A DNA stretch of 28,001 nt from Methylotenera_A sp040079935 (GCA_040079935.1 JBEBJI010000027.1:1-28001), one strand, 5' to 3'; positions 1-7,894 are shown, counted from the first letter of the stretch. Notes: generated by a model not told the origin, from the letters alone. Translations and numbers: made by a program.

Positions 1-53
1 TTTAAATGTGTGTGATTAATTAACGAATATATAGGCACGACAGATATGTTTAC

Positions 54-148
54 AAAACTCTACGAGTTTTCTAAAATATCCCGTGCCAAAGGGTAGCCCC
101 TTTGAAACCCAGACAGCCTTCAGTCTGTCAGCTTGCCCTTTAGGGCAA
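54..148. other. oriT: Candidate origin of transfer (oriT), hairpin cluster upstream of mobC
   Basis: Three perfect hairpins are packed into about 95 bases just before the mobilisation genes: AAAACTC/GAGTTTT (54-60 and 64-70), CAAAGGG/CCCTTTG (87-93 and 98-104) and TTGCCC/GGGCAA (133-138 and 143-148), with a weaker GACAG/CTGTC pair (112-116 and 125-129) between them. Between the first two lies TATCCCGTGCC (77-87), which loosely resembles the TATCCTG|CCC nic core of IncP-type origins. In MOBP plasmids oriT commonly lies directly upstream of the relaxosome genes. The structure is seen; the oriT role and any nic position are inferred. Confidence 0.45.
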
Positions 149-186
149 TTAAAAACGATGCTACTAACGTAGTGAAAGGCAAAGAA

Positions 187-549
187 ATGGCAAGACCAAG
201 AAAGCATCCTGAAGGGTTAAATCGCACTGTTAGCTTTAAGCTATCAGAAGTCGATTATTTGAATTACACGACTAAAGTTAAAGCTTCAGGTTTGCCAAAT
301 TCCGACTTTTTTCGTGAGGTGGTTTTAACCAATAAAACGCAGATCACGGCCAAGCCACAAAAATCTGAAGATAGAAAGCGCCTAGTGTTTTTGTTTGATA
401 AAACCAGCAACAACCTAAATCAATTGGCGCATCGAGCAAATGCTGATTATTTAGCAGGAAGATTAAGCGAAGCTGTTTATGAGCAGCTTTTGTTAGAGCT
501 TGAAAATATAGGCCGTTATTTGGAAGCGACTTTACCAAATGTTAATTAG
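187..549 (+). CDS. mobC: MobC-like relaxosome accessory protein
   Basis: This 120-aa protein probably binds oriT DNA and assists the relaxase in nicking. The N-terminal half (MARPRKHPEGLNRTVSFKLS) looks like a ribbon-helix-helix DNA-binding region. The C-terminal half carries the MobC-family core with NNLNQLAHRAN, followed by helices. An upstream in-frame ATG at 133 would add 18 residues, but the ATG at 187 matches the usual start of the family. Its 3' end overlaps the relaxase start by 11 bp, so the two are likely translated together. The candidate oriT lies directly upstream. The family assignment is good; DNA binding is inferred from the family. Confidence 0.8.
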   Translation: MARPRKHPEGLNRTVSFKLSEVDYLNYTTKVKASGLPNSDFFREVVLTNKTQITAKPQKSEDRKRLVFLFDKTSNNLNQLAHRANADYLAGRLSEAVYEQLLLELENIGRYLEATLPNVN

Positions 550-3169
550 GATTAGTGGCGGCACTGGCGGCATTAAAGAATACTTGGAGAGCGGCCAAAA
601 GCAAGGCCGTGAATTGTCACGTGACGAGCTGGACACAAGAATAATACTAGACGGGAATTTAACGGCTACTAATGAGTTAATTCAACTTATGGATACTGAA
701 GGTGAGCGTTATTTGCATATCACTCTAGCCTTTAAAGAAGACCATATTAAACAATCAATGCTTGATGATGTGGTGAATGAGTTTAAACAGTTCGCGTTCG
801 CTGCATACGAGCCTGATGAGTACAATTTTTATGCAGAAGCGCATATCCCAAAAATCGCAAGTTATACGAATAGCAAAACAGGTGAATTGGTAGAGCGTAA
901 ACCACATATTCATATTGTCATACCTAAAACCAACAAAGTTAGCGGAAACACTTTAAATCCGTTTGGTATGGTTGATATGACGGGCATAGAGCAGCCAAAT
1001 AAAGCGTTTATTAACGCCTTTCAAGAGCACATAAATAACAAGTTTGGGTTATCTAGCCCCAAAGACAACCCGCGATTTAATTTTACAGGCGATTCAGAAA
1101 TGATTAGCCGCTATGCAGGTGATTTATTTGAGGGAGGCAATAAGGATATAAAAGCCAAAATTTTTGAAGAAATCTTAGCAAGAAAAATTAGCTGGTACGA
1201 AGATTTTAAGACCTTGCTTTCAGAGTTTGGCGAAACACGTACACGCAACCAGGGAAGAGAAAACGAATATCAAAATATTAAAGTACCAGGCGCAGAGAAA
1301 GGTATCAATTTAGATGGTAGTAAATCAGGCCATTTTATGTTTTCTCGTAAGTTTATAGAAATGTCAGAAAGTGAAAAAAATGCACTTTTGACAAGTAATT
1401 TAACTATCAAGTACGAACAAGTTGGTGCAGCTAGAAGCACACCTGAAGAGCAGCAAGCGATTTTAAAAGAGTGGTACGAAGTACGCGCCAAGGAAATCAA
1501 ATACATCAATAGCGGCAATCAGAAGGCATATAAAAACTACCGCGAATCTACCTATGAAGAGCGTGTAAATATTCTCACTGGGTATGAGCAGCGTTTTAAT
1601 CAAAAATTTAGAAAGGAAATATCAGATGACAGAAAACCAAGGGGCATCACTACAGGCTACAGCTACAAACAAGCCGATGGAATCATTAAGCCAAAGCAAG
1701 ACAACCAGCAGCTTAACGCTAACGAGCTTGGCAAGCTCAAGGCGGCCAAAAGACCCAACCGTATGCGAAGTTTGTCCAGCAGCCTTATGGATGGCAACGC
1801 CCAGCAAACTAAAGTGCTATTGCCGAATAATGAACGATTGGAGCTGGACGGACGAAGAGCCGAACGTACTAACGCATTGCGACGGGTTAGCAGTAGCCGA
1901 AGGCTAACCAAAACAACTGACGCATTGCCTAATCAGTTATTACGCAATTTAGAAGAGCAGAAACAAGCCCGTGAAGCTGAAGCAACGCACGATACGGCCA
2001 AGATTATAAATAACTTAGAAGCAAACAGATTATTGGCTGATTTGTCATTGTCGCATGGTGTAATTACGAGCAAATACGAGGTTACAAAAAATAAAGCTGG
2101 TGTTGATCGGATTAAGAGCGGTAATCGAAATTTAAGTGTTTCTGACTTTCTCACCAAGGAGCTGCAAATGCCTTGGGCTGAAGCTGAAAAAATATTAAAG
2201 GCTTCTTATCAAAAACAGATCGACAACACACAGACAATCACCAAGCAAGCACCACAGCGCAGCCTTTGGGAAGCTTACCGTGAAGGGCAGCCAGCACAGG
2301 CCAAATTAAAATCTAGCGAATGGAACGCACAACGAGAAAGTGAAAAATTACGAAGGGCTGATATTCGTAACGACTACCAACTGAAGCGTAAAGAAATACA
2401 AGGTGACCGAAGTACACCAACTAAAGAGCGTAAAGCTGCGCTATCTATTGCTAGAATGGAGCGAGCTACTAAAGACATGGCATTGCGTCAGGCGATAGCT
2501 GAAGAGCGTCAGAAGTTGAAAGAAAAGCATAATAAGCCGCATCAAGAACGTTACTGCAGTTTTTTAACTGAACTGGCTAATCAAGGCGACGAAAAAGCCC
2601 TTGCTGAATTGCGTAGGCAGCGCACAAGTCACCCTGCCCCTGCCTCACAGAATGCTATAGAAGGCTCGAACAATAAAGAGGGTGAGGGCGAGTTAAACAC
2701 AATTCAATTCGTGCGTACTATGGCCTATTCTGTTGATATTGCAGGTAACGTTACTTACTACGCAGATAAGTCAAAAAAACTCGCTTTACTCGTCGATTCT
2801 GGCAAGTCCATTGATGTGATTGAAACTAAAAACAGTCAGGCTGTTGAAGCTGGGTTGCGTATGGCCGTGCAGAAGTTTGGTAATAATCTAAAAATTGAAG
2901 GCAATAAAGAGTTTAAGCATCAAGTAATTGATGTGGTTTTGAAGGCTGGGCTTCAGGTGACGTTTGAAGATAAGGCAATGAATGCCGAATTAAACAGACG
3001 CAGAGCAGACCGTGAAGAGCAGCAAGCTCGTGGTAAAGCTTTCATTGAATCGCAAAGACAGCCTACTACCCAGCCCCCAGCGGCAGCGCAACCTACTAAA
3101 ATCAAAGAGCAGGAAAGTGAACGGCCGCAGGTAGTGAAAAAACAGAAAAACCGTGATGCAGAGCGTTAA
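539..3169 (+). CDS. Conjugative relaxase (MOBP-like) with C-terminal LPD7-like domain
   Basis: This 876-aa protein is predicted to cut one strand at oriT, stay bound to the 5' end and lead the strand into the transfer channel. The N-terminal nuclease region contains the histidine motif HIH (His123 and His125 in KPHIHIVIPK), with further histidines at 60 and 102 that may complete the metal site. The catalytic tyrosine cannot be assigned by eye. The middle (about 370-700) is rich in Lys, Arg, Glu and Gln and looks helical. Residues about 721-825 (GNVTYYAD, then AVQKFGNNLKIEGNKEFK) match the LPD7 domain found at the C-terminus of many large plasmid relaxases. The tail is Pro/Lys-rich. It overlaps mobC by 11 bp. 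The class is sure; MOBP rather than another MOB family is less so. Confidence 0.85.
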   Translation: MLIRISGGTGGIKEYLESGQKQGRELSRDELDTRIILDGNLTATNELIQLMDTEGERYLHITLAFKEDHIKQSMLDDVVNEFKQFAFAAYEPDEYNFYAEAHIPKIASYTNSKTGELVERKPHIHIVIPKTNKVSGNTLNPFGMVDMTGIEQPNKAFINAFQEHINNKFGLSSPKDNPRFNFTGDSEMISRYAGDLFEGGNKDIKAKIFEEILARKISWYEDFKTLLSEFGETRTRNQGRENEYQNIKVPGAEKGINLDGSKSGHFMFSRKFIEMSESEKNALLTSNLTIKYEQVGAARSTPEEQQAILKEWYEVRAKEIKYINSGNQKAYKNYRESTYEERVNILTGYEQRFNQKFRKEISDDRKPRGITTGYSYKQADGIIKPKQDNQQLNANELGKLKAAKRPNRMRSLSSSLMDGNAQQTKVLLPNNERLELDGRRAERTNALRRVSSSRRLTKTTDALPNQLLRNLEEQKQAREAEATHDTAKIINNLEANRLLADLSLSHGVITSKYEVTKNKAGVDRIKSGNRNLSVSDFLTKELQMPWAEAEKILKASYQKQIDNTQTITKQAPQRSLWEAYREGQPAQAKLKSSEWNAQRESEKLRRADIRNDYQLKRKEIQGDRSTPTKERKAALSIARMERATKDMALRQAIAEERQKLKEKHNKPHQERYCSFLTELANQGDEKALAELRRQRTSHPAPASQNAIEGSNNKEGEGELNTIQFVRTMAYSVDIAGNVTYYADKSKKLALLVDSGKSIDVIETKNSQAVEAGLRMAVQKFGNNLKIEGNKEFKHQVIDVVLKAGLQVTFEDKAMNAELNRRRADREEQQARGKAFIESQRQPTTQPPAAAQPTKIKEQESERPQVVKKQKNRDAER

Positions 3170-3205
3170 TTAGCTACGCATAAGAACTCCCGCCAATAGC
3201 TTTTT

Positions 3206-3265
3206 GTCGGTAGGTATAGGTGACGGGTCAGGGTTATTTTCGGTAGGTATAGGTGGCGGGTCACG
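3206..3265. repeat. Tandem pair of near-identical 22-bp repeats after the relaxase
   Basis: Two copies of GGTAGGTATAGGTGRCGGGT plus CA start about 31 bp apart (near 3211 and 3242) and differ at one base. A third partial copy, ATAGGTGACGGGT, lies near 3407-3419, beside the transposon insertion point. On the minus strand the core reads TCACCTATACCTACC, which resembles the IncP nic region TCACCTATCCTGCC with one inserted base. Function unknown. Protein-binding repeats, a second transfer-related site or the remnant of another element are all possible. Confidence 0.6.
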
Positions 3266-3341
3266 CTGAAGAACTCCCGCAGATAATCTAGTGATATGTT
3301 GTTGAAAGTGCGATAGACACACTACCGCGCTTCGCTTGCTT

Positions 3342-3390
3342 CCTTAATTTTTCATGTTGATAAACTACAATCAACACGAAAAATTCAAGG
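3342..3390. repeat. Imperfect 20-bp inverted repeat
   Basis: The arms CCTTAATTTTTCATGTTGAT (3342-3361) and its near complement (3370-3390) flank 8 bases, with one mismatch and a one-base insertion. It lies between the relaxase and the transposon and would form a long hairpin. It could terminate the relaxase transcript, though no T-run follows directly, or be a protein-binding site. Confidence 0.5.
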
Positions 3391-3420
3391 CGAATATTCA
3401 GGTTAAATAGGTGACGGGTG

Positions 3421-3425
3421 GTGTA
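3421..3425. repeat. Target-site duplication GTGTA (left copy)
   Basis: GTGTA lies directly outside the TG end of the mobile element and is repeated at 18007-18011 directly outside the other end. A 5-bp duplication is within the 4-8 bp range known for IS21-family insertion. The undisturbed target would have read GGTG-GTGTA-TAACG. Confidence 0.88.
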
Positions 3426-3546
3426 TGCGTATTACCGCCTAAAGTCACCACCCAATATCGCTCAAATTAGCCACCTAAAACTGTTTCAAAAAAGCCACCT
3501 ATTATCGTTTTAAAAAAGCCACTCATTACTGCACAAAAAAGCCACT
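3426..3546. repeat. Terminal repeat array of the IS21-type element, istB-side end
   Basis: Five GCCAC-type units begin at 3444 (GTCACC), 3470, 3494, 3518 and 3541, a period of 23-26 bp. The units read roughly AAAAAAGCCACYNATTA. They are direct repeats within this end and inverted relative to the array at the other end. In IS21 such multiple sites are bound by the IstA transposase. Confidence 0.82.
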
Positions 3547-3573
3547 TTCAAGAATTATAGAAAGTGGCTTTTT
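3536..3573 (-). terminator. Perfect 14-bp hairpin downstream of istB
   Basis: AAAAAGCCACTTTC (3536-3549) and GAAAGTGGCTTTTT (3560-3573) form a perfect stem with a 10-base loop. A-rich and T-rich edges could give Rho-independent termination on both strands. It lies 55 bp past the istB stop and uses the innermost terminal repeat as one arm. Besides ending the istAB transcript, it may block transcription entering from the plasmid. Confidence 0.65.
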
Positions 3574-3627
3574 GTACTACGCATTACGCATAAGAACTGT
3601 TGCAGTAAGTATTGGCAGCGTCACCGC

Positions 3628-4371
3628 CTATACTTTTTCAGAACGTAATTTTCGCATCGACTCACCCTTTAGATTAATACGCATAGTGCCACTCACTAAG
3701 CGGTCAAGAATTGCATCGGCCACCGTTGGATTGCCATCACTTAAGTAGTTATGCCATTTATCAACAGGTATTTGACTTGTAATCACGGTTGATCTGGCGC
3801 CAGAACGACTATCGATTACTTCTAGCATATCTGCACGGTTTTGTGGGCTGAGTGTACCTATACCAAAATCATCCAGTATCAGTAAGTCTGGTTTCGCTAA
3901 TTGCAATAGCTTTTTGCGGAAACTGCCATCAGCATGGGCCAAGTACAACTCCTCTAACATGAGAGGCAATCGTTGGAAGTTAACAGTAATCCCTTGCCTG
4001 CAAGCTTGATTACCTAATGCGCAGGCAATCCAAGTTTTACCACAACCTGTAGGGCCTGTAATAATTAGATTAAAGCCTCGCTTTACCCAATCTGTAGTTT
4101 GAAGCCCCGCCATTTGCGCCTTATCTAATCCACGACTATGGCTATAGTCAACATCCTCTATACAAGCATTGGCTTTGAACTTTGCTGACTTCAGCAGCCG
4201 AATTAACCGTTGATTCTCACGGTGGGTTTGTTCTTGATCAACGAGCATGCTAAAGCGCTCTTCAAATGAAAGATCCTGACAAGCAGCGCTGGATAGTTGA
4301 ATCTCGTAGCCCTTACTCATGCCGTTGAGATTAAGCTCAGACAATTTTGACATCGTTTGTTGTAGTAACAT
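3628..4371 (-). CDS. istB: IstB-like AAA+ ATPase, IS21-family transposition helper
   Basis: This 247-aa ATPase assists the IstA transposase in target choice and strand transfer. The Walker A motif GPTGCGKT is at residues 106-113 and the Walker B motif LLILDDFG at 163-170. The N-terminal helical region (1-100) is typical of IstB, and the length matches the family. It starts 19 bp after the istA stop, preceded by a weak Shine-Dalgarno-like GGA, so the two form an operon. No truncation or frameshift is seen, so the element may still be active. Confidence 0.95.
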   Translation of the reverse strand: MLLQQTMSKLSELNLNGMSKGYEIQLSSAACQDLSFEERFSMLVDQEQTHRENQRLIRLLKSAKFKANACIEDVDYSHSRGLDKAQMAGLQTTDWVKRGFNLIITGPTGCGKTWIACALGNQACRQGITVNFQRLPLMLEELYLAHADGSFRKKLLQLAKPDLLILDDFGIGTLSPQNRADMLEVIDSRSGARSTVITSQIPVDKWHNYLSDGNPTVADAILDRLVSGTMRINLKGESMRKLRSEKV

Positions 4372-4390
4372 TTATTTTTCCTATGGATGG

Positions 4391-5911
4391 TTAGTGGTAG
4401 TAGTCAGCACCGCGTATGTTGTCATGCCCGAAAGTAGCTTCATGCACATTTTTGCTAGGGCGAGGATGTTGGTCTAAATTGGTTCTAAGTATGGAGTCTA
4501 AGTTTGCCGTTTTGGTCGCACCAATCTCTAGTGCGAGTTTACAAGCCGCATCTAAACGCTCATTGCCATACTTGCGGCATAAAGACTGTACTGAGTTACT
4601 CAAACGGTAACCAAAGTCTCGATGGGTTACGCTTGAAATGGCTTGGCTAAGAAAGTCATGTGTGTGACTACCAACTGAAATAGCCCATTGAAGTGCATGC
4701 TCTGGGTTCCAATTAGCATAATGGTGATGCGCACGATCCATATGTTCAGGATTGGTTGTTTTGCCGCCACGTTCGTAGCTACGAGGATGACTGGCCACTC
4801 GTCGTCCACCATGCATGACTTCTATGGTACTAGCTGTCACAACTGCTTCCAGTTGTTTTCGTACCAATACATGCGGCACACTATAGAAGTGCCCATCCAC
4901 TTCAACATGGTAGTCATAGCCTGCTCGTACTTTATAGAACTCCTTGTACTCATATATTTGAGTTACCAATGGTTTTAATGCAGGTTTGTCTAGCGTTTGA
5001 AAGGCCGTTAAACGAGAGCCTGGCATTTTCTGGAAAGGGCGATTATTGACATCAATCAGCAGCTCTTTGATAGTGGTATTTAACTCAGCAAGACTAGTGA
5101 ATTTAAGCTTTCTGATGCGAAATAATATCCAGCGTTCGATAATTAAAACACCGCCTTCAGCTTTTGATTTATCCTTAGGCTTATAAACCCTAGCAGGAAA
5201 TATTGCTGTGCCATAGTGGGTTGCCATGTCTTGATAAGCTGTCTGAATAACAGGGTCAGTTCTACTCGGTTTACTGACCGCTGATTTTAAGTTATCGCAG
5301 ACCACCATCTGTGGCACACCGCCGAAATGCTCAAACATACGCACATGTGAGGCAATCCAATTGGCTTTGCGTTGATTCCATACAGCATCGGCATAGATAT
5401 AAGCTGAGCCGCCTAGTACTCCAACAAATATTTGTGCTTGCCGAACCTCACCCGTTTGCAGGTTGTAGATAGGTACAGTTGGCCCAGCATAATCCACAAA
5501 AACTTTCTCACCTGCGATATGCACTTGGCGCAGAGATCGCTTCAAGGTTTTTTTGTATTCCCGATAATGCGTACAATATCTGCTGTAACTTATGCCATCT
5601 GGATGTTCGACTAAATATTCCAAATGTAACTGCGCTAAGGTAGCCCCTTTTGTCTTTAGCTCTTGGTTTACCGTGTACCAATTCGGGATTGGCTTACGGG
5701 AAACCATCGTTTTTTGGATAGATGGAAATAGTTGCTCTTCCAGCGCCGCATCATCCAACTCTTCATGCAACGGCCAACTCAGGTTTGCATTACTTGCTCG
5801 TAGCAAATAGTCTGCAACTGCTTTTCGGGAAATGCCCACCGCCTGTTCGATCATGCGATAACTCATATTATTTTCAAAAGTAAGTCGTAATACATCACGA
5901 ATTTTTCTCAT
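4391..5911 (-). CDS. istA: IstA-like DDE transposase, IS21 family
   Basis: This transposase binds the terminal repeats and cuts and joins the element. The first 45 residues hold a helix-turn-helix (MSYRMIEQAVGISRKAVADY). The retroviral-integrase-type core carries Asp140 (VFVDYAGP), Asp206 (VVCDNLKSA) and Glu252 (KSKAEGGV), a complete DDE triad with the spacing usual for IS21. A C-terminal beta-rich region contains YHVEVDGHFYSVPHVLV, typical of IstA. I start at 5911 (506 aa) because a strong AGGAGGG (5917-5923) lies 5 bases before that ATG. The longer frame from 5935 has none. A 35-codon reading frame ends inside this ribosome-binding site. Confidence 0.93.
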   Translation of the reverse strand: MRKIRDVLRLTFENNMSYRMIEQAVGISRKAVADYLLRASNANLSWPLHEELDDAALEEQLFPSIQKTMVSRKPIPNWYTVNQELKTKGATLAQLHLEYLVEHPDGISYSRYCTHYREYKKTLKRSLRQVHIAGEKVFVDYAGPTVPIYNLQTGEVRQAQIFVGVLGGSAYIYADAVWNQRKANWIASHVRMFEHFGGVPQMVVCDNLKSAVSKPSRTDPVIQTAYQDMATHYGTAIFPARVYKPKDKSKAEGGVLIIERWILFRIRKLKFTSLAELNTTIKELLIDVNNRPFQKMPGSRLTAFQTLDKPALKPLVTQIYEYKEFYKVRAGYDYHVEVDGHFYSVPHVLVRKQLEAVVTASTIEVMHGGRRVASHPRSYERGGKTTNPEHMDRAHHHYANWNPEHALQWAISVGSHTHDFLSQAISSVTHRDFGYRLSNSVQSLCRKYGNERLDAACKLALEIGATKTANLDSILRTNLDQHPRPSKNVHEATFGHDNIRGADYYH

Positions 5912-5921
5912 TTGTACCCTC

Positions 5922-6029
5922 CTATTCGACATCACAATGTCTCGCTGACTTAGCCGAGAGTTTGTAAGTCAAATGAAGCAGGTTTTCGGTATGTGCAAAA
6001 CATAAAATGATTAATTGTTTAACTTTCAT
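5922..6029 (-). CDS. Possible 35-aa leader peptide upstream of istA
   Basis: A short reading frame starts with ATG at 6029 after a good ribosome-binding site (GGAG, 9 bases upstream) and encodes MKVKQLIILCFAHTENLLHL followed by 15 residues. Its stop codon lies inside the istA Shine-Dalgarno region, so translating it would affect istA initiation. I recognise no family. It may be a regulatory leader or a chance frame. Confidence 0.35.
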   Translation of the reverse strand: MKVKQLIILCFAHTENLLHLTYKLSAKSARHCDVE

Positions 6030-6118
6030 TGTGCTTCTCCACTAAGAGCTGACCATAGGGCAGGCTCTTTGATCTGTGTTAATGAATATTTACCTAGTCA
6101 ATGGGTATGGAGAGGCCT

Positions 6119-6167
6119 CGACCTTGACAGTCGATGAAAGTGCGTAGACAATACAGTTTCAAGGTCG
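6119..6167. repeat. Inverted repeat with 31-base loop between istA and the HTH gene
   Basis: CGACCTTGA (6119-6127) and TCAAGGTCG (6159-6167) are perfect complements. With the terminator-like hairpin at 6191-6215 they form a compact non-coding unit that could belong to a small plus-strand RNA or the istA 5' leader. No function can be assigned. Confidence 0.4.
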
Positions 6168-6190
6168 CAATCTTGAATGTAATGCCAAAG

Positions 6191-6215
6191 GCTTGGGCTC
6201 CACCCCAAGCTTTTT
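6191..6215 (+). terminator. Terminator-like hairpin reading plus
   Basis: GCTTGGG (6191-6197), a 6-base loop and CCCAAGC (6204-6210) are followed directly by TTTTT. This is a good Rho-independent terminator on the plus strand, yet no plus-strand gene precedes it. It may end a small RNA started in 5930-6180, or shield istA from cargo transcription. Confidence 0.55.
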
Positions 6216-6278
6216 GCGCTTCTAAGGCCTAGTTTTCTTCTTGTTATCTTTAAGCCATTTTTTTCCTTTCATTCATTT

Positions 6279-6473
6279 TTATTGTTGGTGTGTGTTGTTG
6301 ATAGGCTTTGCCTGTTGCGCCATCCACAAGTAGAACTCAGTTGTCAGAAATAAACGGCTACGGCCTACTTTGAAAGATGGCGGCATCGGCAAACCTTGGC
6401 TCAATCTATTTCTAGCTGTGGCCTTGGTAATCTTCAATACTTTACTCACTTCATCAAGATTCATTGTTTCCAT
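6279..6473 (-). CDS. Small helix-turn-helix protein, AlpA/excisionase-like
   Basis: This 64-aa protein is almost entirely one winged-helix/HTH unit: NLDEVSKVLKITKATARNRLSQG, then MPPSFKVGRSRLFLTTEFYLWMAQQ. The pattern of a short HTH, GLPxPPSFKxGRSRLF and then a W is that of AlpA-type regulators and excisionase-like proteins. The start at 6473 is preceded by GAGGG. It faces away from the 356-aa gene across 93 bp that hold two small palindromes, so it may regulate both. A role in element excision or cargo regulation is possible but unproven. Confidence 0.72.
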   Translation of the reverse strand: METMNLDEVSKVLKITKATARNRLSQGLPMPPSFKVGRSRLFLTTEFYLWMAQQAKPINNTHQQ

Positions 6474-6496
6474 GATTGCCCTCTAATCCAAACGTA

Positions 6497-6518
6497 ATCG
6501 TCACGATGTATCATGATA
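6497..6518. promoter_or_regulatory. Two adjacent palindromes in the divergent promoter region
   Basis: ATCGT-C-ACGAT (6497-6507) and TATCATGATA (6509-6518) lie side by side between the HTH gene and the 356-aa gene. They are plausible binding sites for the HTH protein. Inference only. Confidence 0.35.
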
Positions 6519-6566
6519 AAAAACATTTGAAATAAAAAATGCCCATAAATTTGGACACTTGAACTC

Positions 6567-7637
6567 ATGCCCCTATATGTTGATGATGAAACAATTGATC
6601 AAAGGATGTGTGCCCCTGTAGCTGGCGCATTAAAAGCAATCAAATATGAAATGCATCATCAGGCCGTCACACCAAGTTTAGCGTTGGCGCTGATTAAGAA
6701 ATATTTTCTGCCACTACTGCCTGTTGAACACCATGATGTATTCGGTCAACTCACACAAGTATCTTGGTCAAGACTGAGTTGGGGGTATTCAGGGCTGACT
6801 TCTAGAAGTTTTAAGGCTGGAAATCTCAGAGAGCTACTGGAAGATATGGGTCTTTGTATTGATTGGATTTGTCGGTACACCACATTGCCGCCAAGAGAGC
6901 CCACGGTCTTTGGTAATTTAGAAACGAATGTTTTTTTGCAGCACTGCGGTTTTATCAACGTTGAAATTGCACATCTTAGGTACTTAGATGCAGGTAAACT
7001 TGATGTCTTTAAGGCATGCAAATATTGCTGGCGACAGCCTGTATCAAGGCGAACAATATGTGTTGTGCATACCGCTAGCGATAAGCACAGTTCTATCATG
7101 TTGAATAACCATGAACACGCAGTAAGAGATTCTTTGTTTACCGATTACAAAGAGGGAAAGCGCCAAAAGGAAGCCTACGATAAAACCATCAATCAAATAC
7201 TAACGAAAGAAACTATTGCTTTTCATGAAAGTAATTTCAATGATCCACTCTTATTGCCAACAGAGCACGTTTCGCCATGGCTATTTGAACGGCGGCCTTT
7301 AGTTGCAAAGTTACTGATTGATCAAAACTTAACAACTGGTGATGATGAAATTATTGATAACTTGCTCTTGGCATTGCATTCACCCACTATGCTCACTGAT
7401 AGCTTGCTTAAACCTTATTTAATGGCTAATCAACATATCAAGCACCATCCACAGTTGATATGGCTTATGCTGTTACGTGCCGAAGCTTGGCTTACAACAA
7501 GGTCTAAACGACGCGGAAACTGGGGTGGTAATCGAAAGCTTGTGATTTCAGTAAATACCAGTTCGCAAATACCCATCAAAAGTAAACTAGATGAGCTGTT
7601 TGAAGGGATGGAAGAGAGACCAATAAATAATTTTTGA
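6567..7637 (+). CDS. Unknown 356-aa transposon cargo protein with a C2CH zinc-knuckle-like motif
   Basis: I do not recognise this family with certainty. Residues 151-168 read CKYCWRQPVSRRTICVVH, a Cys-x2-Cys-x10-Cys-x2-His arrangement that could bind zinc. The rest looks helical and soluble, with no signal peptide or membrane segment. It is intact and lies between the HTH gene and copZ, inside the IS21-type element and apart from the copper genes. Zinc knuckles followed by helices occur in accessory proteins of some transposons (TniQ, for example), so a role in the element's movement or target choice is one idea. A regulatory or phage-defence role is equally open. No ribosome-binding site is obvious before the ATG. 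Confidence 0.6.
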   Translation: MPLYVDDETIDQRMCAPVAGALKAIKYEMHHQAVTPSLALALIKKYFLPLLPVEHHDVFGQLTQVSWSRLSWGYSGLTSRSFKAGNLRELLEDMGLCIDWICRYTTLPPREPTVFGNLETNVFLQHCGFINVEIAHLRYLDAGKLDVFKACKYCWRQPVSRRTICVVHTASDKHSSIMLNNHEHAVRDSLFTDYKEGKRQKEAYDKTINQILTKETIAFHESNFNDPLLLPTEHVSPWLFERRPLVAKLLIDQNLTTGDDEIIDNLLLALHSPTMLTDSLLKPYLMANQHIKHHPQLIWLMLLRAEAWLTTRSKRRGNWGGNRKLVISVNTSSQIPIKSKLDELFEGMEERPINNF

Positions 7638-7699
7638 GAATCACCACGGTTATCAAGGCATAAGCAGTGTTTCAGTTACATATACATCTTCCCAAGACT

Positions 7700-7894
7700 T
7701 CATAAAGATGGCTTGTATCCTGCATCAGACATGGCTTGAATAATTTCCTCTTCAGAATGATTTGTTCGAACTTCTACAGTTTTTGTGGACATATTTACCT
7801 CCACAACAGCACTCTCATCTGCTTGAAGAATGGCTTTTTTGATTGTACTCACACAGCCACCACAGCTCATTTTTGGTACATTAAATGTATACAT
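7700..7894 (-). CDS. copZ: CopZ-like copper chaperone (heavy-metal-associated domain)
   Basis: This 64-aa cytoplasmic protein is a single HMA domain. The copper-binding motif MSCGGC is at residues 9-14, with the usual beta-alpha-beta-beta-alpha-beta pattern and a closing DAGYKPSL. It should bind Cu(I), buffer it and pass it to the CopA ATPase. It is transcribed away from copA, and its upstream region has its own CueR-type promoter (7925-7955). Length and motif fit the family well. Mercury or another soft metal is less likely given the neighbours. Confidence 0.9.
   Translation of the reverse strand: MYTFNVPKMSCGGCVSTIKKAILQADESAVVEVNMSTKTVEVRTNHSEEEIIQAMSDAGYKPSL

Noticed and set aside
6119..6167. 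Integron attC site or a CueR-type operator
   Set aside because: The arms lack attC core sites, and there is no -35 box with a 19-bp spacer and -10 box.
5936..6280. A second IS21 end directly upstream of istA, which would make a simple short IS
   Set aside because: No GTGGC/GCCAC repeat array, TG end or GTGTA copy is present there; the matching end is at 17912-18006.
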